Notes under the pieces: generated by a model
The model's input: only the letters and a program-made list of their open reading frames with translations
What the model was told of the DNA's origin: nothing
Databases searched by the model: none
Shown: in pieces, positions 42,840 through 51,485 of the stretch
Numbering within the stretch: position 1 is the first letter of the stretch
How the letters are laid out: each line of letters begins with the position of its first letter
Source of the DNA: Falsiroseomonas sp050563545
GTDB lineage: Bacteria > Pseudomonadota > Alphaproteobacteria > Acetobacterales > Acetobacteraceae
Reading direction: 5' to 3'
DNA: 64,000 nucleotides
NCBI RefSeq assembly: GCF_050563545.1
Contig: NZ_JBNXUM010000035.1
Coordinates: forward strand, 1 to 64,000
Translations under genes and position numbers: made by a program

Positions 42840-42938
42840 GGCCGCGAATGCGGCCGCGCGCACAGTGCTTCAGTTCAGCCAGCGCCCAGCGCGTCGGCGC
42901 GCAAGCCAAGCGACCGGAGGTCGCGCCGGCGCTTGAGG
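42840..42938 (+). repeat. Dispersed two-hairpin repeat, copy 3
   Basis: Hairpin GGCCGC-GAAT-GCGGCC, a spacer of about 50 bases, AAGCCAAGC, hairpin GCGACC-GGA-GGTCGC, then GCCGGCGCTTGAGG. It fills the gap between the convergent stops of the TPR-glycosyltransferase and kpsD genes, ending 4 bases before the kpsD stop. It could act as a bidirectional terminator. Confidence 0.68.
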
Positions 42939-42941
42939 CTA

Positions 42942-44780
42942 TCAATTGAAGAACACCCTCGCCGACAGCGCGCTCTGGAAGATCAGGTTGAACAGGTCGC
43001 GCGTCAGCTGGAAGTTCTTGGGATCCAGACGCGGCAGGGCAATCAGCTCGTCGCCGGGCTGCGGCGCCTCGGTCGGGTCGATGACGAGCTCGCCGCTCGG
43101 CTTGCGGATCATCAGCGACTCGCCCTCGCCGCGCTCGGCATAGCCGCCGGCGGCGCGCACGAAATCGTCGAGCCGCATCGTGGGCCGCCAGACGACGGCC
43201 TGCGGCGCCCTCACTTCGCCCGAGACCAGCACCGTCTCCTGCTTCTCGGGGATGACGATGGTGTCGCCGTCCTGCACGCGGACATCGGCGCAGCGGCCGC
43301 TGCGGTCCATCACGACCAGCCGCCCCTCGGGCTGCACGCGGCGGGCGCGCTGGATGTAGCTGAGCACCAGGTTGGCTTCCGAGGCGCGGACCTCCGCGAC
43401 GCCGGTGGTGGTGGACTGCGTCAGGAACATCTGCCGTTCCAGCCGGTCCATCGCCTCGTTGATGGTGCGCTGCTGAGCCTGCGCCAGGCCGGGGCGCAGG
43501 ATGAAGACGCCGCGCGTGTCCGCCAGGCGCGGATCCACCTCGACGTAGTCGAGCAGCGTGCAGAGCGTGGTGTCACGCGCGGCGATCAGCACGGATGGCC
43601 CGATACGGCTGCCCTCGACGCTGACGCGCACGGTCTGCGGCGGCGCGTCGGTGATGAAGCTGACGGTGTCCTGGTCCAGCAGCTGGACCGTGTTCAGCTC
43701 CCGCAGGCTGACATAGCGCGCGAAGGGCTGGCTGTTGCGCGTGCCGCGGATCACCGCATTGGTGGCGGAGGGTAGCGGCGAGGCCAGGCGGATCAGCTCC
43801 CCGCCCGACATGGTGCGGCCGGAGACCTCGAAGAGGTAGTTGTTGCGCACCGCGCCGTCGGCGCCGACCACCGCGCCCTGGGCGGCCACGATGATGGTGT
43901 CGCCGAGCTGCATCTGCACCTCGGGCAGCTGTCCCGTCAGAAGGAAGCGGTAGAGGTCGATACGCGCGATGGTCTGCCCGCCGCGGCGGACCTGGATGTC
44001 GCGGTATGAGCCGCGGCCGGGATCCACGCCGCCCGCGCGGGAGAGGTAGTCGAGCACGGTCTCGGCGGCGGTGCCGGTGTGGCGTCCGGGCATGCGCACG
44101 AAGCCCGTGACGAAGATGCCGACCTGGCCGGTCGTCATCACCATCGCATAGACCTGCACCTGCTGGGCGTAGATCTTGCCGACCTCGGCCGCGACGATGC
44201 GCTGGATGTCGCCCGCGCGCACGCCGGCGACGCGCACCGGCCCGACCTGCGGGACGAAGATGTTGCCGTCATTGTCCACGGAGCCGACGATGTTGCCCTC
44301 GACGAAGCCCCAGAGCGTGACGGAGATGCGGTCGCCGACCTGGATGACGTAGTTCGGGTTCGGCGCGTCGGTCGGGCTCGGCGCGCCGCGGGTGAAGAGC
44401 GAGGCGCCGAAGACGGCGGTGGCGGGCCCGGCGATGCGGTTGGGATCGCCGAGCGGTCCGACCGCGATCGCGCCGGCCTCGGCCGCGGTGGCGGCGCCGA
44501 CCCGGTTCATGTTCAGCGGGTCGTTGCGGTTCAGCAGCGCGTCGACGCCGGGCGCAGGGCCAACCCCGCTGGGCGTCATCTGGCCGGGCATCTGGCCCGG
44601 CATCGTCGGCAGCGCCGAGCCCATCGTACCCGGCGGCAGGCTCCCCGGCGTGGTGGAGGGCGCGGAGGGCGAGCCCACGCCGGGCCGCATCAGCGCGGGC
44701 GGCAGGACCTGCGCGCCCGCCGGCAGGGCAGCCGCCAGCATCGCCGCGACGGCGGCGTAACGAACCTTGGAGAGAAACAT
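42942..44780 (-). CDS. kpsD: Capsule/polysaccharide export outer-membrane protein (OPX, KpsD-like)
   Basis: A 612-residue OPX protein. A signal peptide (residues 1-23, ending PAGA) is followed by a Pro/Gly/Met-rich linker (30-75). The polysaccharide-export domain begins YVIQVGDRISVTLWGFVEG. Several SLBB-type beta-grasp units follow, e.g. VGIFVTGFVRMPGRHTGTAAETVLDYLSRAGG and VLVSGEVRAPQAVVWRP. There is no lipobox cysteine, which fits KpsD more than Wza. It forms the outer-membrane exit of an ABC-dependent capsule exporter. The ATG overlaps the kpsE stop by one base (TGATG). Confidence 0.9.
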   Translation of the reverse strand: MFLSKVRYAAVAAMLAAALPAGAQVLPPALMRPGVGSPSAPSTTPGSLPPGTMGSALPTMPGQMPGQMTPSGVGPAPGVDALLNRNDPLNMNRVGAATAAEAGAIAVGPLGDPNRIAGPATAVFGASLFTRGAPSPTDAPNPNYVIQVGDRISVTLWGFVEGNIVGSVDNDGNIFVPQVGPVRVAGVRAGDIQRIVAAEVGKIYAQQVQVYAMVMTTGQVGIFVTGFVRMPGRHTGTAAETVLDYLSRAGGVDPGRGSYRDIQVRRGGQTIARIDLYRFLLTGQLPEVQMQLGDTIIVAAQGAVVGADGAVRNNYLFEVSGRTMSGGELIRLASPLPSATNAVIRGTRNSQPFARYVSLRELNTVQLLDQDTVSFITDAPPQTVRVSVEGSRIGPSVLIAARDTTLCTLLDYVEVDPRLADTRGVFILRPGLAQAQQRTINEAMDRLERQMFLTQSTTTGVAEVRASEANLVLSYIQRARRVQPEGRLVVMDRSGRCADVRVQDGDTIVIPEKQETVLVSGEVRAPQAVVWRPTMRLDDFVRAAGGYAERGEGESLMIRKPSGELVIDPTEAPQPGDELIALPRLDPKNFQLTRDLFNLIFQSALSARVFFN

Positions 44781-46003
44781 CAGGCGGCGTGCTCCCGCGC
44801 GCTCACGACCAGCAGCCAGCCGATGCCGAACAGCACGGAGAGGCTGAGGAAGACGGTGAAGGTGTTGAAGGTGGCCTTGGGGTAGGTCGCCGTCTCGGGC
44901 ATGTGCGGCTCCGAGATGCGGGCGATGAAGACGGTCTGGCGCAGCGCGTCGGTGCGCGCCGTCTCGAGTGTCGCGGTGGCCGAGGCGAGCTGGCGTTCCG
45001 CCAGCTGCCGCTCGAGGTCGAGCCGCTCATAGGCCGCGACCTGCTGGGTCAGGCGCTCGTCGCCGCGGGTGGAACGCTCGCGCTCGGCGTTGATCTGCGC
45101 CTGCAGCGCGGAGATGCGGTTCTGCAGCGCCTGCAGCTGCGGGTTGTCCGGCCGCATGAAGGCGCGGCGTTCGGCGAAATCGGTGCGCGCCTGCGCCAGC
45201 GCGGCCTGCAGCGAGCTGATGGTGCCGACCTGCGCGCCGGCGGTCGCCTGCGGGTCGAAGGCCTGCTCGCGCTCGCGGAAGGCGATCATCGCCTCCCGCG
45301 CGTTGACCATGCGCTGCTCGGACTTGTCCACGTCCTCCTGCGCGACGCGCAGCGCGTCGGCGGTCAGGCGGTCGTTCAGCGTGTTGACCAGCGCTTCCGA
45401 GATGCGCAGCACCTGCTGGGCCAGCAGGCGCGCATCGGCGGCCTGGAAGGCCTGGACGCGCAGCTTCAGCACGCCGGTGTCGGCGTCCTGCTCCACCGCG
45501 ACCCGGCGGCGGAAGTACCACAGCATCCATTCCAGCGGCGGCTGCTCCCACCAGAGGCGGGCGAGGAAGTCGGCCTCCGGCGCGCGCCACAGCGAGACGT
45601 AGTCCACCTCGCGCCGCAGCGCGATCAGCGCGGCGGGGCTGTCGAGGTAGGACATGATCGCACGCGCCTCGTCCTGCCCGGGGCGCGCGGCGGTCAGCGC
45701 GCTCAGCGCGGCCATGCGCCCGCCGGCCGATGCGTCGCCCGATCCGGTGGAGCCGCCCCCGGCGGCGCTGCTGCTGCGGTTCCGGACGAGGAAGCGCGCC
45801 TCCGATTCGTAGACGTCGGCGGCGACGAAGACGAAGTAGCCCGCGAGCGCCACGGTGGGCAGCACGACGAGCAGAAGGAACCACTGCCACACGCCGAGCC
45901 GCCGGCGCGGCGGCCGCCGGATGGCGCGCCTCGGCTCGGCGGTCGGCGTCAGCCCCGCCGCGACGAGCGGTTCAGAGACTCTCGTAGGTGGCGATAGCTT
46001 CAT
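44780..46003 (-). CDS. kpsE: Capsule export inner-membrane/periplasmic protein (KpsE/RkpR-like PCP)
   Basis: A 407-residue polysaccharide co-polymerase. One membrane helix (about 38-60) follows a basic N-terminus, a second is near the C-terminus (about 380-400), and a long alpha-helical hairpin rich in Gln, Ala and Arg (about 180-350) reaches into the periplasm. YFVFVAADVYESEARFLVRN after helix 1 is the typical start of the domain. It links the KpsMT ABC transporter to the OPX channel. Its first 32 bases overlap the end of kpsT, and its stop overlaps the kpsD start. Confidence 0.9.
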   Translation of the reverse strand: MKLSPPTRVSEPLVAAGLTPTAEPRRAIRRPPRRRLGVWQWFLLLVVLPTVALAGYFVFVAADVYESEARFLVRNRSSSAAGGGSTGSGDASAGGRMAALSALTAARPGQDEARAIMSYLDSPAALIALRREVDYVSLWRAPEADFLARLWWEQPPLEWMLWYFRRRVAVEQDADTGVLKLRVQAFQAADARLLAQQVLRISEALVNTLNDRLTADALRVAQEDVDKSEQRMVNAREAMIAFREREQAFDPQATAGAQVGTISSLQAALAQARTDFAERRAFMRPDNPQLQALQNRISALQAQINAERERSTRGDERLTQQVAAYERLDLERQLAERQLASATATLETARTDALRQTVFIARISEPHMPETATYPKATFNTFTVFLSLSVLFGIGWLLVVSAREHAA

Positions 46004-46622
46004 CGAGATCCTCGAAGAAGGTCAGGAAGCCGTCGTGCAGGATGGCGGCCGTCCGGCAGAAGGTCCGGACGTGGTTGGGCGTGTGCGAGACCAGCACGAG
46101 CGCGCTGTCCTGCAGCTTGTTCTCGAGCCGCTGCTGCGTGCGCTCGATGAAGCGGTGGTCGCCGACGCTGGTCGCCTCGTCGATGAGGTAGCATTCGAAA
46201 TCCATCGCCAGCGACAGGCCGAGCAGCAGGCGCGACATCATGCCGGCGGAGTAGGTCCCGATCGGCATGTCCATGTAGTCGCCGAGCTCGGCGAACTCGT
46301 CCACCCGCTCCACCAGCTCTTCGGGATCGAGGTCGTAGATCCGCGCGACGAAGCGGGCGTTGTCCGAGCCGGTCAGCGCGTGGTGCACGCCGATCCCGTG
46401 CGCCAGCGGCCAGGACACGCTCATGCGGCGCTCGATCCGGCCGACATTGGGGAACTCGACCCCGCTCAGCAGCCGCATCAGCGTGGACTTGCCCGCGCCG
46501 TTGCGCCCGAGCACGCCGAGCCGATCGCCTGGCCGGATGACGAAGGTCGCGTCGCGCAGGATCCAGCGCCGCCCGACGCCTCGGACCTGGTAGAACTTGG
46601 AGACGCCCTCGGCCAGGATCAT
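45972..46622 (-). CDS. kpsT: Capsule export ABC transporter ATPase
   Basis: A 216-residue ATP-binding subunit. The Walker A is GRNGAGKST (residues 40-47 region), the signature loop is GTYSAGMMSRLLLG, the Walker B is YLIDEATSVGDHRF, and the switch histidine is in LVSHTPNHVR. The short length and the AHGIGVHHALTGSDNARFVARIY segment are typical of KpsT/Wzt-type exporters. It powers movement of the finished capsule chain. Its start is 4 bases downstream of the kpsM stop. Confidence 0.94.
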   Translation of the reverse strand: MILAEGVSKFYQVRGVGRRWILRDATFVIRPGDRLGVLGRNGAGKSTLMRLLSGVEFPNVGRIERRMSVSWPLAHGIGVHHALTGSDNARFVARIYDLDPEELVERVDEFAELGDYMDMPIGTYSAGMMSRLLLGLSLAMDFECYLIDEATSVGDHRFIERTQQRLENKLQDSALVLVSHTPNHVRTFCRTAAILHDGFLTFFEDLDEAIATYESL

Positions 46623-46626
46623 GGCC

Positions 46627-47451
46627 TCAGAACTCGAGCCGCGGGCGCACGGCGCGGAGCGCGGCCAGCCCGATCAGGTTGACGATCGCGACCCAGAAGG
46701 CGGTGTAGCCGACGTCGAAATAGGTCGGCATCAGGTGCCCGAAGAAGCCTTCCCGCACCATCTCGTGCATGTTGGCCTGCGGGTTCCACAGCAGGATCTC
46801 GCGCAGCTTCGGCGGCAGGCTGTCCAGCGTGACCAGCGCGCCGGAGAGCGGCAGCGACAGGTAGACCAGCGGGTGGATCAGCCTCTCCGCCACCTCCGAC
46901 GCCGCCGCCGCTGCCGCGGCGCAGAGCCCGAGCCCGTGCGCGTAGAGGAAAAGCAGCACCAGCCCGACCAGCAGGATGGGCACGTTGTTCGGCGGCAGGT
47001 CCGCCCAGACCGCGACGCCGATCACGATCACCGCCATCACCGTGATCACCGCCGCGAATTCCAGCGCATGCCGCGCCAGCACCACGTCCAGCAGCTTGAT
47101 CTGGGAGTGGTAGAGCAGCGACATGTTCGCCTGCAGCGTCCCCGGCGCGCGGGAGATGATCGCGCGGAAGGTGAAGTAGGGGAGGTAGCCGACCAGGGTG
47201 AAGACGAAGATCGGGATGCCGGGATAATGGCTCCCCATCCCCATCACCGACTTGATCGTCGCGATCGCGCCGGCGAGCATCAGCGGCTCGAGGAAGAGCC
47301 AGAGGAAGCCGACCTGGTTGCGCCCGAAGCGGGTCTGCATCTCCCGCAGCAGAAGCGCCTGGATCACCCGGAACTGCAGCTGGAATCCGCGCAGCGTGCG
47401 GGAGACGCCGCTTTCCTGCCCTGCCGGTCCGGACCAGGCGCTGCCGCTCAC
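46627..47451 (-). CDS. kpsM: Capsule export ABC transporter permease
   Basis: A 274-residue ABC-2 type permease with about six helices. The N-terminal LLLREMQTRFGRNQVGFLWLFLEP is the hallmark of polysaccharide ABC-2 permeases, and LWNPQANMHEMVREGFFG lies before the last helix. The start is taken at GTG 47451, which overlaps the stop of the lipoprotein gene (GTGA); a GTG at 47406 is also possible. It forms the channel with KpsT for lipid-linked capsule export. Confidence 0.92.
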   Translation of the reverse strand: MSGSAWSGPAGQESGVSRTLRGFQLQFRVIQALLLREMQTRFGRNQVGFLWLFLEPLMLAGAIATIKSVMGMGSHYPGIPIFVFTLVGYLPYFTFRAIISRAPGTLQANMSLLYHSQIKLLDVVLARHALEFAAVITVMAVIVIGVAVWADLPPNNVPILLVGLVLLFLYAHGLGLCAAAAAAASEVAERLIHPLVYLSLPLSGALVTLDSLPPKLREILLWNPQANMHEMVREGFFGHLMPTYFDVGYTAFWVAIVNLIGLAALRAVRPRLEF

Positions 47452-47843
47452 CGAGGCACCCCGCCGCCCGGCAGGAGAGGCCGCGCCAGCGCCCACTGCC
47501 CGCTCTCGGCGGCGCAGACGACCTGGACGCGCTGCGCCACGCCGGAGCCGATCATCAGCTCCCGGCATTCGCGCCCGCTCGCGGCGAAGTAGCGGCGGGT
47601 CATCTGCACCACCGCCGGACGGCCATCAGCCAGCAGGATGCTGCTGCGCTCGCCGGGGGTCGCCTGCACCGCGAAGGCGACGAGGGGGTCGGCCGGGACC
47701 GCCGGCGTGGCGGCGGCCGCGGCATCCGTGCCGGATGTCGAGCTGCAGCCGGCCAGCAGGGTCGCCAGGACCAGCGCCAGGCCGCCAGCCCTCGTGGCAC
47801 GCCGGGCGAGTCGGCGGGCGCGCGGACACGTGTCTTGAATCAT
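47448..47843 (-). CDS. Small lipoprotein, first gene of the capsule export operon
   Basis: A 131-residue protein with an Arg-rich n-region, a hydrophobic stretch and a lipobox LLAGC with C33 as the lipidated cysteine. The mature part has an alanine-rich linker and a small beta-rich domain with RRYFAASGRECRELMIGS and VQVVCAAESGQW, carrying two cysteines that may pair. The YxAASGRxCRE pattern recalls the C-terminal part of 17-kDa common-antigen-type surface proteins. It is coupled to kpsM by a GTGA overlap, which points to a role in capsule export or anchoring; that role is inferred. Confidence 0.78.
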   Translation of the reverse strand: MIQDTCPRARRLARRATRAGGLALVLATLLAGCSSTSGTDAAAAATPAVPADPLVAFAVQATPGERSSILLADGRPAVVQMTRRYFAASGRECRELMIGSGVAQRVQVVCAAESGQWALARPLLPGGGVPR

Positions 47844-47966
47844 CGGGCCGGACACTAGCGGAAGGCCCCCCCAGAGGCAAAACGGTATGACCAAACGGAA
47901 CGTGACGCGCGCGGTGGTTGCAGCCGCCCGGGTTCCGGCGGCGCGCTTCCGGTCTATCCTGCCGCC

Positions 47967-49772
47967 GTGCCGGACCGCCCCGAGACAGCGCCGCTTCGCC
48001 TGCCCGCCCGTCCGATCGCGGCCTGGCCGCACCTGCCGGCCTTCTTCCCCGGCCGCGCAATCGAGGCCGACGACGCTGCGCCGGAGCCCTTCGCCTTCGG
48101 TCCCTTTCGCCCGGCGCGTATCGGCGGGCGGGAGGTGCCGGTCGCGCTGGTAACGGGCGCGCCGCCCGACCCGCTCGGCGCCGCCCTGGCCGGCGTCGCC
48201 ACGCCGCCGCCGGGGCTGCCGGCCCTGCTCGATCGAATCGTCGCGGCGCGGATCGGCGGGCCGCCGGGGCTGGCCGATCCCGGCGGCGGCGCGCTCGGGC
48301 TGGCGCCGCGCGGGGCGATCCTGGTGCTCGATCCCTGCAATCCCGCAGGGGCGGCGGAGGCCGCGGCGGTGCTGGACTCGGCACGCGCCACGGGCAGGCC
48401 CGTGCTGCTCGCCGCCGATCCCTTCGCCGGCGGGGCGCCGGTGCTGCCGGGCGCTCATGGGCCGCTCGATCCCTGGACGCTGCTGGACGCCGCGGCGGAG
48501 CTGCGCGGCGGATCGCGGGAGATGGCGCTGCTGGCCATGGCGGCCGGGGTGCGGGTGACGGCCGGGGCGCTCGCCGGCGCCGATCCCGCCGCGACCTGGG
48601 CCGCGCTGCTGGCGGCGACGCGCTGCGCCGATCCCTTCCGCGACGCCCCCTGTTCCCTGGAGGACGCGGTCGAGCTGATGGCGCTGTGGAAGACGCGCGC
48701 GGCGGAGGGGCGGCAGGTCGCCTCCTGCCTCGGCTTCCACCCGTACAAGCGGCCCGGCGTGATCGCGCTGCTCGGGGGCGAGGCCCGGCCGGAGTTCGGC
48801 TGGGACGCCGCCCGCGCCATCGCCACCGCCCGGGCGCGGGGCGGCGCCGTGCTGGCCTGGAGCGCCTCGGCGCCGGCCGACCTGCGCGAGCGCGCGGCGG
48901 CGGCGGGCGTCGGGCTGCTCTGGCTCGAAGATGGCTTCATCCGCTCCGCCGGTCTGGGCGCGGCCTTCCGGCCGGGCGCGTCCTTCGCGCTCGACACGCG
49001 CGGGCCCTACTACGACCCCGCCCAGCCAAGCGACCTGGAGCATCTGCTGCAAACCATTGACGCTTCGCCAAGGCTGCTGGCGCGAGCGGCCGCGCTGCGG
49101 AGGTCGGTCGTCGAGCGCGGCGTGACAAAATACAACGTCGGCGGCGCGGCGCCCGACATCGCCGCCCCCGCGGGCCGGCGCGTAATCCTGGTGCCCGGCC
49201 AGGTGGAGGACGACGCCTCGGTCCTGAAGGGCGGCGGCGGGATCCGGTCGAATCTGGCGCTGCTGGAGGCGGTCCGCGCGGCCGAGCCGGACGCCTTCCT
49301 CGTCTACAAGCCGCATCCCGACATCGAGGCCGGCTTCCGCCGCGGCCGCATCCCGGCGGCGCGCCTCGCCGCGCTCGCCGACCAGGTGCTGGAGAAGGCG
49401 GCGATGGACCAGGTGCTGAGGCGCGTGGACGCGGTGCACACCCTGACCTCGCTCACGGGGTTCGAGGCGCTGCTGCGCGGCGTGCCGGTGACCTGCTGGG
49501 GCCGTCCCTTCTATACGGGCTGGGGGCTGACCGAGGATCGCGCACCGATCCCGCGCCGGACGCGGCGGCTGACCCTTGACGAGCTCGTGGCCGGGGCGCT
49601 GATCCTCTATCCCCGCTGCGTCGATCCGCTGACAGGCCTGCCCTGCCCGCCGGAGGTGCTGCTGGAGCGGATGGGACGGCCGGAGCTGTTCCCGCCGGGC
49701 CGGCGGTCGCGGGTGCGCGCGGTGGAGGGCTTCGTGCGGCGCAGCCTGTCCCGGCTGCGGCGCCTGCGGTGA
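47967..49772 (+). CDS. kpsC: Capsule Kdo transferase, KpsC-like, with a reduced first half
   Basis: A 601-residue protein. Residues about 260-590 match the second transferase domain of KpsC: LEDGFIRSAGLGA, RGPYYDPAQPSDLE, VILVPGQVEDDASV, YKPHPDIEAGFRRG, TSLTGFEALLRGVPVTCWGRPFYTGWGL in two parts. This enzyme builds the Kdo linker that joins capsule to phospholipid. In E. coli KpsC a complete first domain with the same motifs precedes it; here residues 1-250 keep only faint echoes (for example RCADPFRDAPCSLEDAVELMALW) and lack the EDGF and HPD motifs. Start at GTG 47967 with no strong ribosome site. Divergent from the export operon; KpsS is not in the window. Confidence 0.85.
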   Translation: MPDRPETAPLRLPARPIAAWPHLPAFFPGRAIEADDAAPEPFAFGPFRPARIGGREVPVALVTGAPPDPLGAALAGVATPPPGLPALLDRIVAARIGGPPGLADPGGGALGLAPRGAILVLDPCNPAGAAEAAAVLDSARATGRPVLLAADPFAGGAPVLPGAHGPLDPWTLLDAAAELRGGSREMALLAMAAGVRVTAGALAGADPAATWAALLAATRCADPFRDAPCSLEDAVELMALWKTRAAEGRQVASCLGFHPYKRPGVIALLGGEARPEFGWDAARAIATARARGGAVLAWSASAPADLRERAAAAGVGLLWLEDGFIRSAGLGAAFRPGASFALDTRGPYYDPAQPSDLEHLLQTIDASPRLLARAAALRRSVVERGVTKYNVGGAAPDIAAPAGRRVILVPGQVEDDASVLKGGGGIRSNLALLEAVRAAEPDAFLVYKPHPDIEAGFRRGRIPAARLAALADQVLEKAAMDQVLRRVDAVHTLTSLTGFEALLRGVPVTCWGRPFYTGWGLTEDRAPIPRRTRRLTLDELVAGALILYPRCVDPLTGLPCPPEVLLERMGRPELFPPGRRSRVRAVEGFVRRSLSRLRRLR

Positions 49773-50542
49773 CGTTCCAGGGCTTGGTCGTCACCGGCGC
49801 CTCGCGCGGGCTGGGCGCCGCGCTGGCACGCCGGTTCGCGGCGCCGGGCGTGCGGATGCTGCTGGTCGCGCGGTCGGAGGCGCCGCTGCGGGAGGTCGCG
49901 GCGGGCTGCGGGTCGCGCGGCGCGGCGGTCTCGGTCGCGGCGCTGGACGTCGCGGACGCCGCGGCGCTGGCGGCGGCGCTGGCAGCGTTCGAATCGGGCG
50001 GGCCCGTCGACCTCGCCATCGCGAATGCCGGGATCGCGTCGGGGACGGCGCCGGACGGAAGCCCCGAATCGGCCGGGGACGCGGCGCGGGTGGTGGCGGT
50101 GAACCTGCTCGGCGCGATGCACCTGGTCGGGCCGCTGCTGCCGGGGATGCGGGCGCGCGGGGCGGGATCGGTCGCGCTGGTCGCCTCGCTCGCCGGGCTG
50201 CGCGGGCTGCCGGATTGCCCGGCCTATTCCGCCAGCAAGGCCGGGATGATTGCCTGGGGCGAGGCGTTGCGTGCTGCCGAGTCGCGGCGCGGCATCCGCG
50301 TCACCGTCGCCTGCCCCGGCTTCTTCGAGAGCGCCATGGGCGACCGCTTCCACGGCTGGAAGCCGCTTCGCCTGACGACCGAGCAGGCCGCCGCGCGCGT
50401 CGAGGCGGCCATCCGCGCTGGCCGCGGTCGGTTGGCCTTTCCTGGGCCGCTCGCCTGGCTCGCGCGACTCGGGGCCGCGCTGCCGCCCGGGATCGGCGAC
50501 CGGGCGGTCAGGGGGATGCGGTTCAGGGTGCGGAGCGAATAG
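49769..50542 (+). CDS. SDR-family oxidoreductase next to kpsC
   Basis: A 257-residue short-chain dehydrogenase. TGASRGLG, then ANAGIA, and the active-site PAYSASKAG are all in place. The C-terminal third has AGRGRLAFPGPLAWLARLGAALP, typical of membrane-associated SDRs. It starts at GTG 49769, which overlaps the kpsC stop (GTGA), so it is co-translated with kpsC. Similar SDRs occur in rhizobial and other capsule clusters, where their role is unclear. Confidence 0.88.
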   Translation: MTFQGLVVTGASRGLGAALARRFAAPGVRMLLVARSEAPLREVAAGCGSRGAAVSVAALDVADAAALAAALAAFESGGPVDLAIANAGIASGTAPDGSPESAGDAARVVAVNLLGAMHLVGPLLPGMRARGAGSVALVASLAGLRGLPDCPAYSASKAGMIAWGEALRAAESRRGIRVTVACPGFFESAMGDRFHGWKPLRLTTEQAAARVEAAIRAGRGRLAFPGPLAWLARLGAALPPGIGDRAVRGMRFRVRSE

Positions 50543-50546
50543 GTCC

Positions 50547-51119
50547 CTACTTTACCGTGCCGCCCATGGGCTGGCTGCTGAAGCCGGGCTGCGCACCATA
50601 GCCGGGCTGCACGCCATAGCCGGGCTGCGCGCCGACGCCGGCCACCGGCCCGCCCGCCGCGCGCGCCAGCCGCACACGGTCGCCGCGGGAGATCATCACG
50701 CGCTCGCCGGGCTGCAGGCCGAGCTCGTTGGTCTGCACCACCGCGATGTCGCCGCCGCGATCCTCGCGCACGATGAACTCGACGGCCTGGCCCTGGCCCA
50801 CGGTGCTGCCGATCGCGTTGCCGGCCATGCCGCCGAGGATGGCGCCGCCGATGCCGGCCAGCGCGTTGGACCGCCAGTCGCCGCCGATGAAGCTGCCGGC
50901 AACGCCGCCGGCCACCGCCCCCGCCACCGTCCCGACACCCCCGCCGCCGCCCTGCACCTGCACCGGACGGGCGCCGACGATGGTGCCGTAGGACACGCTC
51001 GCCGCCTGGTTCATGCCGCCGGGGCCGAAGGTGGTGCCCGTGTTCTGCGGCGCGCAGGCCGCGACCGCGACCAGCGACAAGGCGGCGATCAGGGGAAGGG
51101 TAGGCGTGCGCAGGCGCAT
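50547..51119 (-). CDS. Glycine-zipper outer-membrane lipoprotein (SlyB/PcpB-like)
   Basis: A 190-residue lipoprotein. The lipobox AVAAC gives C22. A glycine-zipper segment of alternating Gly/Ala (GTVAGAVAGGVAGSFIGG, then GGAILGGMAGNAIGSTVGQG) occupies residues 62-112. A small beta domain (VEFIVREDRGGDIAVVQT) follows, and the tail has three QPGYG/QPGF units. SlyB-type proteins stabilise the outer membrane under stress. It converges on the SDR gene with only 4 bases between the stops. Confidence 0.9.
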   Translation of the reverse strand: MRLRTPTLPLIAALSLVAVAACAPQNTGTTFGPGGMNQAASVSYGTIVGARPVQVQGGGGGVGTVAGAVAGGVAGSFIGGDWRSNALAGIGGAILGGMAGNAIGSTVGQGQAVEFIVREDRGGDIAVVQTNELGLQPGERVMISRGDRVRLARAAGGPVAGVGAQPGYGVQPGYGAQPGFSSQPMGGTVK

Positions 51120-51485
51120 GGTCTCGACTCCTCCGGCTGGTGGGACGGCTGCCCACCTGGGGTTGCCGCATCCTGCACGATTTCGGCGTCGCTGGCGAAC
51201 CCGTCAACACGAACCCGCGCGCAGGGCGACTCGCTGCCACGATTCCGCCCCTATCCCATCCTTGCCTGTCCGCGACGCAGGGGAGTAAGGGTTGGGTTCT
51301 TGGACTTGCGTCGGGCCCTGAACCGGGGCCCTGGGGTTGCCGGAAGGCAGCCCCGAACCGCGTGCTTGAACGACGGGACGGATGTCGGGGTTGGCCCGAG
51401 GATGCCTTTGCCGCAGGGGAGCGGCCGGCGTCAGGGGGGGCGGGCCTCGGTTGAACCGGCTCCCGGCAACCGACGGAGTGCGAGC
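51120..51485. other. Divergent promoter region with a strong hairpin
   Basis: The 366 bases between the SlyB-like and transglycosylase genes hold no recognisable gene. At 51333-51354 a 9-bp stem (GGGGTTGCC with GGCAGCCCC, one wobble) closes a GGAA tetraloop, preceded by GGGCCC-N6-GGGGCCC. These could structure the transglycosylase leader. An in-frame ORF that starts at 51300 reads through this region and is not supported as protein. Confidence 0.45.
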
